A stretch of DNA of 64,000 bases, taken from assembly GCA_020881915.1 (NCBI GenBank), contig JAJFPB010000008.1:992001-1056000 (forward strand), written 5' to 3'. Under the pieces are notes generated by a model. The model searched no databases, was not told the origin of the DNA, and worked only from the letters and a program-made list of their open reading frames with translations. The DNA is from Paramyrothecium sp. XJ0827. Its lineage: Eukaryota > Ascomycota > Sordariomycetes > Hypocreales > Stachybotryaceae. This document shows, one piece after another, positions 22,693 to 35,150 of the stretch; positions within the stretch are counted from its first letter, which is position 1, and the number at the start of each line of letters is the position of its first letter. Both the position numbers and the translations under genes were made by a program.

Positions 22693-23701
22693 GGCGAGCA
22701 ATAATACAAAACAATTCAATGAACAATGCCACGCTAAGTCCGCTCCTTGTGTTTTAGTGGCTGGGCCAGATTGCGTTGGAGTATCGGGAGCGGAGGTTGA
22801 TGCAGTGACTGAGGCGAAAAGCAATCTAACTTTGGTTTGAGGCAACTCCAAACGCGTCTTTGCGCGTAGAGTGAGTTGAAAGGCTGGGTTGTGGCTTTCG
22901 CTTTACCTTTGGGAGCCACTCAGGTGGTCAAACGACCAATCAGAGGCAGCTTGGGTGACTGGTATCTTTTTGGCTGCAGGTACCCGGTGCGTAGAGAGCT
23001 TGAAAAGATGATTTTCCTCAGACAATTTGACAAACGAGAGACCATATGAGACCATGTGCTCGCTTTATCTCGTGCAATAGTTCTTGAAATTACTCTTTAA
23101 TCTCCAGGCTCACTATTTTGAGGTGCACCGCATCGTTCACCTACCATCCACCTACCTACATGCAGACCTTAGTGTCGTCCTCTGGCCATTTATAGTATGG
23201 GACGATAAGATAAGGCAATCGCCTAAGGTAGCGAGGCACTCTTGGTGACCTCAGTGCCCCAAAAGACCCCTCCACTGGCCTCTGCCGGGGGGGCGACATG
23301 GCCCCACTTGAGCCGGGGATCTTCATCACAACCGCTGCTGGCTGCTTGCTGAAGCTTCCACCGGAAACACACATAGGCATTGCCTTCATCCTACCGCGCT
23401 CCCTTCGAACCGCTACCCTCACCATCCTCTGGGCCATAGCCTGCCCCTTCTCACCAGTGCGACCCTAGCGCGAGGGTTTCTTTTCTATCTTCTTTGCTCG
23501 CTGCATTGTCTGCTGCAGCTCTTGTTCTGTAGTCCTAGCGACGAGTCATCGCAGTGCGACAGGGATTTCTGGCTTTGCTTCAATCTGTTTGGAGCACATT
23601 GGAATCTAGTGTGCACGGCATATTCTTGCTTGCTACTCTACCTGCTATACACGCCCCAAAAGCTTTTTCTTCCGAGTTAGGAGTTTGGCGAGACCGACAT
23701 C
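22693..23701. promoter_or_regulatory. Divergent promoter between HAT2 and XRN1
   Basis: About 1.0 kb separates the two start codons. It contains a CACCTACCATCCACCTACC stretch near 23140-23158 and C/T-rich sequence upstream of XRN1. No gene was recognised inside. Confidence 0.5.
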
Positions 23702-26700
23702 ATGGGGTACGTTATTTCGGCTTGTCGCTTGCCACCACGGCTTTGCTAACCTGTCTGCCACAGTGTTCCCAAATTCTTCAGATGGCTCTCTGAGCGCTAT
23801 CCCGCCATTTCACAGGTTATTGCAGAGAACCGCATACCCGAGTTCGATTGCCTCTACGTTCGGCTGCCCCGATCGCCTCGACGCCGCCTCCCGCTGACAT
23901 TTCAATAGCTTGACATGAACGGTATTATCCACAACTGTACGCACAAAGATGCCGGTGAGGACACGACGTTTCGCCTCAGCGAGGAGGAGATGTTTATTCG
24001 AATCTTCAACTACATCGAGCACTTGTTTGGCAAGATCAAACCGAAGCAGCTCTTCTTTATGGCCATTGACGGCGTTGCGCCTCGCGCCAAGATGAATCAG
24101 CAGCGTGCTCGACGTTTCCGGACGGCTCTAGACGCCGAGAAGGCCCGTGAAAAGGCCATCAAGGATGGTATAGAGATGCCCAAGGAAGAGCCATTTGACA
24201 GCAATTGTATTACGCCAGGTACGTCTGTTCCTCGCCCCATGACTCATCCACGAACTCACATTTCATAGGTACTGAGTTCATGGCGAAGCTGTCCCAGCAG
24301 TTGAGATATTTCGTCAACAAGAAAGTATCGGAAGATACGGACTGGCAGGGCTGCGAGATCGTCCTCTCTGGCCATGAAGTGCCCGGCGAAGGTGAACACA
24401 AGATTATGGAGTATATCCGAAACGCAAAGGCACAGCCAGACTACAACCCCAACGTGAGGCATTGTCTTTACGGCCTCGACGCTGATCTGATCATGCTTGG
24501 TCTTCTGAGTCATGATCCCCATTTCTGTCTTCTACGTGAAGAAGTCACGTTCGGACGCGCGTCAAAGTCGAAGTCCAAGGAACTAGAGCACCAGAATTTC
24601 TACCTTCTTCATCTTTGCATTGTCAGAGAATATCTCGAATTAGAATTCCAGGAACTCAAGGCAGAGAGCGCGCTTTCATTCCCGTTCGACCTAGAAAGGG
24701 TCATCGACGACTTCATCCTGATGGCCTTCTTTGTCGGAAACGATTTCTTACCCAACCTGCCTGGGCTCCATATTAACGAGGGAGCCCTCGCTAACATGTT
24801 CCGAATATACAAAAAGGTTCTTCCCGCGTGCGACGGTTACATCAACGAGAATGGTGTTATCAACATTTCACGCCTACAACGACTTCTCGGGGAGCTCAGC
24901 AAAGCTGAGTTAGACCAGTTTGAGGATGATGTATCCGATGAGAAATGGTATGCCTCTAAGCAAATGGAGAAGAAGCTTGAGGCCAAGCAGGGGGCGAATC
25001 ACAAGACGCCGAAAGGCAACCAACTTGTGATTACCTCCTCCCAGCGGGACTTGTGGAAGAACAAGATCCGACCTTACGTTTCCAAGCGATCGAATGCTCC
25101 ACTTGATCTTGGAACGGAGTTGAAGGCTGCCGACCGAAAGTTCGTGCAAGACCTTGCTGACTCCATGCATCTAGACTGGTCCACCAAGGAGGACGAAGAG
25201 GGCCATCGTCACTTGATGTTAGCATTCCCACCCGCACCACCCGGTGATGACGAAGAAGAGGAAGAAGAGGAAGGTAACCTCGCTGCCTACCGCGTGATCA
25301 AGACCTATGACAAGGCCATGGTTGCCGACATTACACCCGAAGACGCTCAGAGGCAGTATGAGCAGCTTTACCAGGACAAGTACAAAGGTTGGAAGACAAA
25401 GTACTACCTGCAAAAATTCGACGAGTGGAAGCCCGAGAGTTACAGCGACGAGCTGACAAAACTCTGTGAAAACTACGTCCAGGGCTTGCAATGGGTCCTG
25501 TACTACTACTACCGCGGAATTGCTTCGTGGCCATGGTTCTATGCCTACCATTACGCACCCCTTATCTCCGGTAAGCTTTTCATGAATTGCATATTCTCTT
25601 CGTCCATTAATATAGTGTAGATGTCGCCCTGGGCGTGAATGCCGACCTGAACTTCAAAAAGGGCCAGCCCTTTAAGCCTTTCGAGCAGCTTATGGGAGTC
25701 TTACCGGATCGCAGTAAGAAGATTGTGCCTAAAGTCTATCACGACTTGATGACAAACCCCAACTCTCCCATTATCGATTTCTACCCCCGAGACTTTATTC
25801 TGGACATGAACGGCAAGAAGATGGATTGGGAAGCCGTTGTGAAGATTCCTTTCATCGACGAAAAGCGTCTGCTGGATGCCATGGCTACGAAAAATGATCT
25901 TCTCGAGGAGGATGAGAAGAACCGAAATGGCTATGGCGTACCAATCAAGTTCACCTACTCTCCGGAAGTCAACTTCACCTTTCCATCATCCATGCCTGGT
26001 GTTTTCCCGGAGATTCCGTCATGCCATTGCGTTGAAAACATCTTCGACATGCCTGCTATGGAAGGGCTCGAGTACTTGTCTGGACTAACCAATGGAGCGC
26101 TTCTCAGTGTCAACGCTCTGGCTGGCTTCCCTACTCTACATACTCTCCCGTTCACGGCACAATTGGTTGAGGGATACGGCATTAATGTTTTCCAATCAGA
26201 AAGTCGTAACCCAAGTCAAATTGTCACCTTGACCGACACTGAAACAAGAGCCTTGACAAGCACGTGGAAGGCAAAGCTTGGTCAGCGATGCTTTGTGGGT
26301 TACCCCTTCCTGCAAGAAGCCAAGGTTGTCAAGGTCCAAGACGAGTTGTTCAGCTATGAACTCACAGAGGACGGAAATGATGTCATCACAAAGGACCACA
26401 GCAACCGCGAAGCCGCCGATTTCGCTAAGGAGGCCGAGTTCCTAGAAAACTGGCATGCGAAACGCCTGGGTATCACCACCGGCCAGGTCGAATGCCTTGT
26501 CAATGTTCATATGCTTAGAGGTCTGATGAAGACGGACGAGGGTGCTCTCATCAAGGAGTATGGAGAGAACCCTAGTCTGCGTGGCATCTACGCTGCTCAG
26601 ACCGTCGTTGACGACGTCGTCAATGAGGATGAGCGCTTTATCGAGAAAGCAGCTCTGCCAATTGAGGAAGAGTTCGCTATTGGAACCCGCGCGTTCTTCC

Positions 26701-28187
26701 TTGGAGATTTCGCCTATGGACGACCTCTTGAAGTTACAGGCCACGTCAGTGGTAAGGCAGAGATTGTTGTATCAATGTCCAAGAGCAAAGAACCCGACTT
26801 TGGCAAGCAAATGATCCACGAAGCAGAACGCCGCAATCCTTACACCCCATCCTTCGCTGTCGCCAAGAAGCTCGCCCTGCACCCTCTCATTCTCAGCAAG
26901 ATTACCTCTTCGTATCAGGTGATTACTTCCGCAGGGCTGAAACTGAACCTTGGTTTGAATCTCAAGTTTGAGGGACGAAAGATGAAGGTTCTTGGCTATT
27001 CTCGCAAGTCACAGAGTGGCTGGGAGTTTAGCAACGCTGCCATCAAGCTGATTGCGGACTACATGGTCGCGTTCCCCGACTTTTTCATTGCGATACAGAA
27101 GGAACCGCAAAGGAGCGAGACCTATGAAACCGACTTGTGGAACGACCCAACTAAAGCCTCCCAACGTGTCAAGGACATCTCGGCATGGCTGAAAGCACAG
27201 GAAACCAGCAAGTTCGAGAAAGTGCCCCTTGAGGCTGAACAACTGGACTCGGAGGTCGTCATGGCCTTGGCCAACATCGGGGAGCAGGTATTCCAAGCTT
27301 CGCAAGACATCGACATTCGCAAGCTGCGAGGCGTGCCTCGATCCGCGCTGCTGAAGCCATCTGATGCCGAGATGGTTTTGGGCAACCAGAGCTTCAGCCT
27401 CGGCGACCGAGTCACATTTGTCGCTGCTGCAGGCAAGGTCCCTATTGCTACTCGAGGTACTGTAGTGGGCATCAGCCGCACGGCTACCGCTTTGTTGCTT
27501 GACGTCGTATGGGATACGGCGTTCATGAGCGGCACGACGCTGAACGACAGAGCCCCGATGTTCCGAGGTCAGACCGTTGCCTCGTCCTCTGTCTTGAACA
27601 CTACCGATCGACAAGTAGTCTCCGCCTCAAGCAAGTCCCAGCGAAGGCGACCAGCTCAGGCCAGCACCACCGGCCCGTACGCATCCGTCACCACCATTCC
27701 ACAGTACAAGGATGCTCAGGCCCCTCCAGCTTTGCGCAGCGGCTGGCGAGGCGCCGTCAATGGAGGCAACCAGTCCCCTGGCCGCGGTCGGGGCAGTCCT
27801 GGCCCTCAACGTGGTGGTGCCCCAAGTCTTCAGCACAGCACTCTGGTGTACCGGGGTGGGCCTCCTAACGGCAACGATCAAGGCGTTAATGGTGGCGGCA
27901 CGCGCAACAGCCCTCATGCTCGAGGCGGAAATGGCGTCAACGGACACGGAGGACGAGGTGGTCGTGGAAACAACCGCGGGCGGGGAGGTTCACCGCATGG
28001 GTCAGGAACTCCACCAGCTGCAGCTGGTGAATCCGGGGGCATTTATTCTAGCGTCCCACCCCCAGCGAGCCTCGATAGCCCACGCGGCAGGGGCCGTGGC
28101 CGAGGAGGTAGTGGTCGAGGCGGTAGAGGACGGGGTGGAAACCGTGGTCGGGGTGGTGAGGGCAGTGGTAACTCATCTCAGGCTTAG
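23702..28187 (+). CDS. xrn1: 5'-3' exoribonuclease 1
   Basis: Cytoplasmic 5'-3' exoribonuclease that degrades decapped mRNA (Xrn1/Kem1; exo-1 in Neurospora), 1425 residues. Exons are 23702-23706, 23764-23857, 23909-24218, 24269-25570 and 25621-28187. Exon 1 holds only ATGGG. The catalytic N-terminus shows [23 protein letters not shown] (Asp35), [32 protein letters not shown] and [11 protein letters not shown] (Asp206/Asp208). The [19 protein letters not shown] segment is the conserved end of the catalytic core, and [15 protein letters not shown] identifies the family. From about residue 1245 the tail is Gly/Arg/Asn-rich with RGG motifs. The second intron uses an unusual GTTCGG donor but has a CTGAC branch site. 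XRN1 rather than RAT1 is supported by length and the absence of the RAT1 zinc knuckle. Confidence 0.96.
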
Positions 28188-28486
28188 GCGGCGACTGGGT
28201 TGTATACATACTCTGTGTTCTCCTGATGAGATGTCATGTGGTGCCTTGTGGTTTCCCGCAAGCGGAGGTGTCAAGGCAGTATGTGATTTACTCGGTGTTG
28301 GGGGTCTAGCATAGTGATACCACGTCGTGAAATTGTGTACATCCCGATTGCCAAGTAAGGTCATTATTGTGAGAAGAGACTAGTACACAAATTGCACACT
28401 CATATCGCTGAAATGAACATTTAAAACACTCCTGAAGACGAGACAAAGTCGTCGCAGTGTGAAGAGTTGGGGATATTCATCTGGAA
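28188..28486. other. Convergent spacer XRN1/SPC3
   Basis: 299 bases between the XRN1 stop and the SPC3 stop on the opposite strand. The two 3' UTRs must nearly touch or overlap. Confidence 0.6.
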
Positions 28487-29280
28487 TTATGAGCGCGTCG
28501 CCTGTCCTTCCTTCTTCTTCTTAATAGCTGGCAGGTTGAAGAGCTTGCTGATGCCGCCCTTGATTGGGCTCCATGCGTAGAGAGTATTCTCCAGATCCCA
28601 GGTCAGCACGCCGACCCAAGGTTGGACGTTATAGTGCAGCTTCAGTACGACATCCTTCGCTTCGGCAATCTTTCCGCTGGGGTGGGTGATCTGGTACTTG
28701 GGCTTCTGGTTCTTAAGCTTGAGCAGTCCTCTGCAGATCGATTAGATCGGGGCTAAGGGAAAGCAATAGGGGCATGACGAGCGTACCGGCTGGGGTCAAT
28801 GGTCTTGCCTGCGGAGCTCTTCTTGAGCTTCTTGAGGGTGGCCGGTCCCACGTTCAGGAGGTGGTCAGCGCTGGGGTTCGTGATGATGCTGTCCCAGATG
28901 ACAGCGGTGTTGGTGTTGTTTGCGCTCGCGGCGTCGGGCCACTCCGCCGTCACGTAGACGAAGACCTGCTTCGTGTTCCACGTGAACAGGGAGGAGAGGT
29001 CGGCGTCCAAGGAGAAGCGGATGACGGCGTAGTCTTCCTTCTTGGTGCTGTAGTAGTGCGGCCGTCCCTTGACGCTGTACATCCAAACTTAGGTCAGCCA
29101 TGCGCAGCGCATATCGGGGGCGGAGACAGCTGCGTACACCTGGAGGTTCTGAGGGACGATGGTCCCGCTAGGCTCGCGGAGGGAGAAGAAGTCGGTCGCG
29201 GCGATGAAGGCGGCGAGGACGCAGGCGACGGTGGTGAAGAAGCCGAAGACGGCCTGGCCGCGGGCGAGGGCGTTGTGCAT
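28487..29280 (-). CDS. spc3: Signal peptidase complex subunit 3
   Basis: 224-residue subunit of the ER signal peptidase complex, homologue of yeast Spc3 and mammalian SPCS3, required for signal-peptide cleavage. Exons on the minus strand are 29280-29138, 29074-28787 and 28730-28487. A single N-terminal membrane anchor (AVFGFFTTVACVLAAFIAAT) follows a short cytosolic stretch. The lumenal domain carries the family segments SVKGRPHYYSTKKEDYAVIR after the splice, FSLDADLSSLFTWNTKQVFV, and LVxLxYNVxPWVG-like VVLKLHYNVQPWVGVLTW. Intron 1 uses the GTACGC donor, which gives NLQVVKGRPHYY; the GTGTAC donor two bases earlier breaks frame. Confidence 0.94.
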
Positions 29281-31120
29281 GGTTGTTGTTCTTTTGAAGC
29301 GAGGAACGGGGCGACGAGGTGCCCGCGTGCTTTTGGCAGTGTCTCGCTGGTGGTCGTGCGTAACTGCACCCTTCGGAAAGCTGGACGGGGAGGTCGACAG
29401 CTCGGGTTGTCGTTTCAGTATCGCGGGATCTGGACACGTTTGGTCGGAAGCTTACAGATAACGGAGTTGATAAAGGTAAGGTACCTCTACCTATAGTACT
29501 TCACCTGGCTGTGGGGTTGGGCCCCAGGGACCCTGTAGCAGTACCAATCTACCTTATATGCTTTTTTATGTTGCTAATAGGTGCACCATCCAAAATGATC
29601 AAGTCTGCAAGAGACAAGCAAGTATGAAATACCTAATATGTATTTGAAGAGGGCGAAGAGGTTCTTGATCCTCATTATGGGCAAGTGAAGACTTTATTTT
29701 GGGTGAACGTGACTTCTCTTCTCTATCTTGTTACAGTCGAGTCTTGCTGGCAGTGGTAGTTCATGTGCTGTGCTACGCGGTGTACGGCATCTTACCTTGA
29801 TCTCAAATTCTAGTGTGTCTGCTTCCTGACGAAAGTGTATAATCTTCTGCCAAAGTTCTTCATTGTTGTTTTGCAAAATGGTAATAAGCATGGATCATGT
29901 CGAGTGGTCATGAACGTTGTCCTCTAATTGGGCTTACACCTACCACTAGACTCTACAGAGCATTGTCCAATCTAAATATTTGACCAACTTAAGACAAACG
30001 AAGGTGTGGAAGAATGTAGGCAAAGCCATCCTAGGAAGGTATTACGTGTCAGGTCTCTTCTCAATGTCCATTGGTTTCTGTTCGCAAGCCCACAGCGACA
30101 CTGAAATGAGTATCTCGAGACCGGGGCCGAAGTGCCAACAGTAGTACTAGGGGTCCTAGCTCAGTCAAGATATGGATGGGGGTTAGACATTGGTGGCTGC
30201 AGGTGACCAGAGCATGCCTGATGAATGGCTGCATCTTCCTGCATCAATCCTACTCCTTCACCACTACCGTCCCTCCTCTTGTCTCCCTTCTTATGCCTCA
30301 AGTTGCACCGTCGCAGGATGACTCTGCCCTTACCTTTAACCGAGCGAACCGCCCACGGGCCCATCGAATTCCGCAGGTCGTCCTTGTCAAACGCGATACC
30401 GCGCAGTTTCAGCTGCTGAGCGCAGTACCTATCGGGCTTCTCTGCGCAGAGCCCAGGAACCCGTTGTGCAGGCTGGCAGACGATGAGGTTGCTAAATCCA
30501 TGTTTGTTTGCTGCACATTATGGCTCCAGATCAAAGGGCTCTAACGATGTGTGCCGAGCCAGCCGATTCAAGCTTCCAGGTAAGACGGGAGGGACAAAGG
30601 ATGATGGCCACCTTGTGCACTGCAGACGTCGAGGGAGACGCTTTATTCAGGCTTACCTTTCACCCACACCCTTCCTTACCTACCGTACTTTGATGTACCT
30701 TGCCTTGAGGCACCTTACTCATACCTTACCCTTGCTGGACATGACGTGCCTGGACCCTACTGTGTTGCTGCGCCGAAACCTTCTCCCAAAGAAAATAGGG
30801 AGTGGAGCCGCGGCCACGGCGCTCTTCCCGCCCCAGGTCCCACCTTTCCAGCGCACCGCCAGCACCTGTTCCACGCTCCGAAAATGCCTGACCTCACTTG
30901 CCCATGCTGCCGAACCCCACTAACGTTATAGGCCCTTCAGAAGTCTTCAAAATCGACAACTTCGCCGGCGCAGAAATCGCATGCACGGCTCGAAACAAAG
31001 AGCCTCGAGGCTCCTCAGTACGTCCCCCTGCCGAGAAGCCCTTTTGCTTCCACGCGACGCATCCTTTACCGGGCCAACTATCTGACCTTGCATTTCATAG
31101 TTCGGACGGCGTGACAGCGA
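29281..31120. other. Divergent intergenic region, no certain gene
   Basis: 1.8 kb between SPC3 and the SUMO protease gene. It contains AGGTA/TACCT clusters at 29473-29493 and 30650-30732. Frames at 30176-30544, 30483-30923 and 30898-31230 plus were examined; none resembles a known protein. The last could in principle be upstream coding sequence of the protease gene, but I could not join it in frame. Confidence 0.5.
30650..30732. repeat. TACCTT/AAGGTA motif cluster
   Basis: Run of CTTACCTTT, CCTTACCTACCGTAC, TACCTTGCC and CACCTTACTCATACCTTACCC words. Same motif class as at 1576 and 13588. Confidence 0.6.
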
Positions 31121-34100
31121 ATGTCGTTTCACAAGCCGGAACCCTGGATCGTCACGCGGACGACCCCGACTCTGGAAGTGAGGTGCGGAGGAAGAAGAAG
31201 AAGGCTCCATGGGAGTACGTGTCTGCTTGATAAACGGACCCTGGATTTGTCTATCGTCGCGCTTACACGTAGCAGCGCGTGGGAACGATACAACTCAAAG
31301 GCGGACTCGTTTCCGGACTATGGGTATGACGACCTTTATGACCCTTTCAGCACTCCCACATCAAATCCAGACCATGTATCCACCTACCGTACTCCTGCTA
31401 ACCTCACTGGACTAATTTAGGAATCCCAAAATGCTTCCAAAAGTTGGGGTTGGTATTCTCAACTCCGCGTTCGCCTCCATCCATTAGCTAAACCCTTCTC
31501 TAGCAAATCGGTAGCGATTTCAGACGTGTGAACACGCTCAACCGCCATCTCGGAGCCGCTCCGCCCTCGAAAGACGAACCGTCGGCGAAACGGCAGAAGA
31601 AGGACACAGCTGGGGGTCATAAATCCACGACCTCTCACTATTTCTCCCAGGCTACGGCATCGAACGGTATCTCAAGGAAGGGCTCGGTCGACGACCTCTA
31701 CGACGACCGCTTCGAAACCCAGAGCATTTCGAGTACAGCAACCGGAAAGACACTTTCAAAGCCTCAGATTGGGGAATATCGCAAGTCACTGCCTCGCAGC
31801 TCTGTGGGAGGGAACCGAAAGAGTGGTCAAAGGTCCAGAAACAAGTTTAGTGTTGAGAAGTACTGCAGGAAAGACGGGGCGCCAACTACACCGTCCGTCA
31901 AGTCTAGCCAGCCCAGCACCAACGGCTTTTCGGGCGATGCTGCTGCCGACAGCCCGGACGTGCTAGGGGTGGAAGACACGGGCGCTTCCGAGGATCCTCC
32001 TCCTGCAAACATCACATCAGATATTCGTCGTCACAATCAGGCTCTGAAACGGGGACACTCTTCCCAAGTGGCAGAGTTGGTTTTGCCCCCCGTGAAGCGG
32101 CCCAAGGCAGCGCGGCGGACAGAACAAATAGACTTGTCTGAAGATGAGCTTTCATCCATGACACGGCATGATAAACCCGGCAGATCGACAAACTTCTCTG
32201 GTGTCCGCGCTCCTAAACGAGCTGACATTCAGTCAACCCATTTCAAGGGTGCGAAAAATACGCCCGCCACAAAACCGAAGCCCAAGCCCATGCGCTTACT
32301 TCGAGCAACAACTCCCCGCCACGAATACATTGATGAGGGTGGTGACGAGGGGTCGGTGTGGCTCCATACCGAAGGACCACCGCCTTATCGACTTGTTGCA
32401 AAGGGTGCCAAGGGGAAACCGTTGCTACTACAGTGGCTTGACGTAGACATGGCCAAGGTCTTGACATGTCGTCACAATTCTACGCATAGCCGCTACATCT
32501 GCCTTACGAGACCGCAGTCCCCGGAAATCCCTGGCAAGCTCTACTTGGAGTTCGGAACCGAGTCTGAAGCCTCGGCGCTGGTCAGTCTGCTACCTTCGTC
32601 GACCAAGGAATCGGTCGCAGATTCGTACGTTTAATCACCCAATCACCCAGTTGGCGACTCTGTCATGCGGCTAACATAATAAGCAGGGATAAACTAGAGT
32701 CCGAAATGCAGCATAATTCCCGAGATCTGAGAAGCTACCGGGATAGGCAATCCGAAGAAGCTAAGAAAAGAAGCGGGGGCTCGTCAGATGGGCCTCCCGA
32801 GATGCTCAAAGATGAGCCTGTTTCTGGGCCAAGAAGAGCAAGCACACTCGTCCAGCGTCTGGCACCCAACGAGAAAAAGCCGTCACACGCCCGTGAGGCT
32901 CCTATCGTGGATGATGCTCACGCTGCAGCTGCGCAGACCTCGAGACCAAATGCTCATAATCGTGAGACTCGCAGCACCAGAAGAACTTCTCCGAGCGCAC
33001 TGTACAGAGATCTATCCCCGCCTCGCTGGACTACGAACAATCCGGATTGGGAGGATAAGTGGTCGACATCCTTAGTCTTCCCCGCCACTGGAAAAAACAG
33101 AACCACTGTCGACAAGGATGATATTTCCAGACTTGACGAGGGCCAGTTTCTGAATGACAATCTGATCAATTTCTATATACGATTTCTTCAGACCCGTCTG
33201 GAACAAACGAACCCGAAAATACTGAACAAGGTCTATTTCTTCAACACCTTCTTCTTTGAAAAGCTGCGGTCTGCTAGGGGCAAGATCAACTACGACGGCG
33301 TCAAGGCCTGGACTGCCAAAATCGACATCTTCTCATACGACTACATTATAGTCCCCGTGAATGAGAATGCGCATTGGTATCTGGCCATCATATGCAATAC
33401 TCCGAACACGATTCGGGACGAACGAGAGGACGACTCGGTGGTCGCCTTGTCGCAAGATGATGTCCAAATCATTGAAACAGAGGGTGTGGGCAAGAGCGTG
33501 GAAGACAGTATGTCGATTGATGCTACAGTCGGCTCGCCGGCACCAGGGGGTGAAAACATCAAAGAGAAGAATGCGTCAGATAACATTGAACCATCTTCAC
33601 CTCGAAGGCTTTCTCCTATGACTGCGAAGTCTGCGAAGGCAGAATCCAAGCGCTCGAAAATGGAGAACCGGGTTAAGCAGAAGTACATACCAGGGCAACC
33701 AAAGATCATCACCCTCGACTCTCTCGGTTCGCCCCATTCACCCACCTGTACAGCCTTGAGAGAATACCTAGTTCAGGAGGCTAATGCCAAGAAAGGAACC
33801 GCGCTAAAGGTTCCTCCAGCTGGAATGACGGCAAGAGGTATCCCCGAGCAAGACAACTACTGCGATTGTGGAGTCTTCATTCTGGGTTATATGGAGGAAC
33901 TCCTGAAAGACCCTGATGAGGCCGTTGGCAAGTTACTTCGAAAAGAGGATTTACGCTGGGCCATTAGGGCCTCCGAACTGCGCAACCGGCTGAGAAGATT
34001 GATCTTCGCATTACAAGAAGACCAACAAAAGCGTATGGCCGAGGAAGCGGAAAAGAAACGCATTGCAAAAGCAGCGAAGAAGAAAGCTCAAGATTCCCCA

Positions 34101-34658
34101 ACGCCTAGGAACTCAACAGTTCCGGAGGAAGTGGCAACGCCTGCGAAGCAACAGCCTACAGACAGCCAAGAAGACTCCACCGCTGCGATGGGGAACGGCC
34201 AGAAGTTCGTTTCCCCGATCAAGGACACACCAGTCAAGGACGACTCAACTCCAAAAACAGAGACTCTGGACATCGACTCGTCGTGCACGCTTCCCCTCCC
34301 GCAGTCCGAAGACAGACGGCAGTCGAGAGTAGAAGTGCAAATCAAATCGCAACCTGCGCCGATGGGAGACCCACCGAAGCGGGCTGACGTACAGTTTACG
34401 CAAACCCTACCCGATTCGCCATCGGAGCCCTTCGTAGTAGCTCAGGGGCAGAAAGGCGGCGCATCTGCCAGTGAGCGATTACAACGAAGGTCTAATTCGT
34501 CCAGTCCCCGGCAACAGAGGAAGTACGGGAAGCAATCACACAGTTCTCCGAGGAGGTTCAACGCTGCACACGCCATCGAATCTATCGAACAGCGTGTTCC
34601 AGATCGCGATGGCCCTCAATATGACGGCATCGACCGGGCCATCGACCTGACCAAGTAG
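31121..34658 (+). CDS. ulp2: SUMO-specific cysteine protease, Ulp2/SENP6 type
   Basis: C48-family protease that removes SUMO, probably polySUMO chains, in the nucleus. The catalytic domain (about residues 578-880) has LDEGQFLNDNLINFYIRFLQ, His in NENAHWYLAII, Asp in TLDSLGSPHSPTC, the oxyanion Gln in PEQDNYCDCGVF and the nucleophile Cys in the same motif. An acidic insert of about 100 residues separates His and Asp, as in Ulp2-like rather than Ulp1-like enzymes. Upstream, RLLRATTPRHEYIDEGG to SLLPSSTKES resembles a PH-like fold; this is tentative. Exons 31504-32624 and 32687-34658 are well supported. The first exon (31121-31375, joined at GTATCC..CTCTAG) keeps frame but is uncertain; an alternative start is the ATG at 31434 with donor GTTGGT. 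Lys/Glu-rich tail after residue 900. Confidence 0.88.
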
Positions 34659-35150
34659 GCTTCTTGGCCACAAAGGATAAAGAGACTGCAAAGAAGAGCA
34701 TGGATTGTCTTTGTGATGGAAGGCATGGGTTTTCCCTCAAGGTTCATTTACTTGGTGTTTGGGTGGCTTCGAATAGATTTGCTACTCAAAGGATGCCGAA
34801 GGGGCGTAGTGAAGGGCTCTGCATAGCGCAATAGGCGTTTGTGGGTTTAATTTTTGTCTGAACTTTCATGTATCGGGGAGTTTGTTGCGATTAGTATACA
34901 TCAAGCTTCCTTGACGACGTTTGACGTTGGCCTTTAATTCTCAAGTGATGAAGATGTGACAGTGTTCGCAAAGCGTCCGTGATGTGTGGGAACGTCTTGA
35001 CGTGAGACTCGATAGGGCGAGATGGCCCCTTTACTTTTGTATTCAATAGTACATATACCTACTCCGCAGGCGGAAAGTCACAAATCAACGGTACAACGCT
35101 CGTAGTCCCATGCATGAAGTCTATTATGTGCAGTTGGTCCAGAATTTTGG
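34659..35150. other. Convergent intergenic region
   Basis: 492 bases between the stop codons of the SUMO protease gene and RRP9. Probably 3' UTRs; nothing else seen. Confidence 0.6.
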
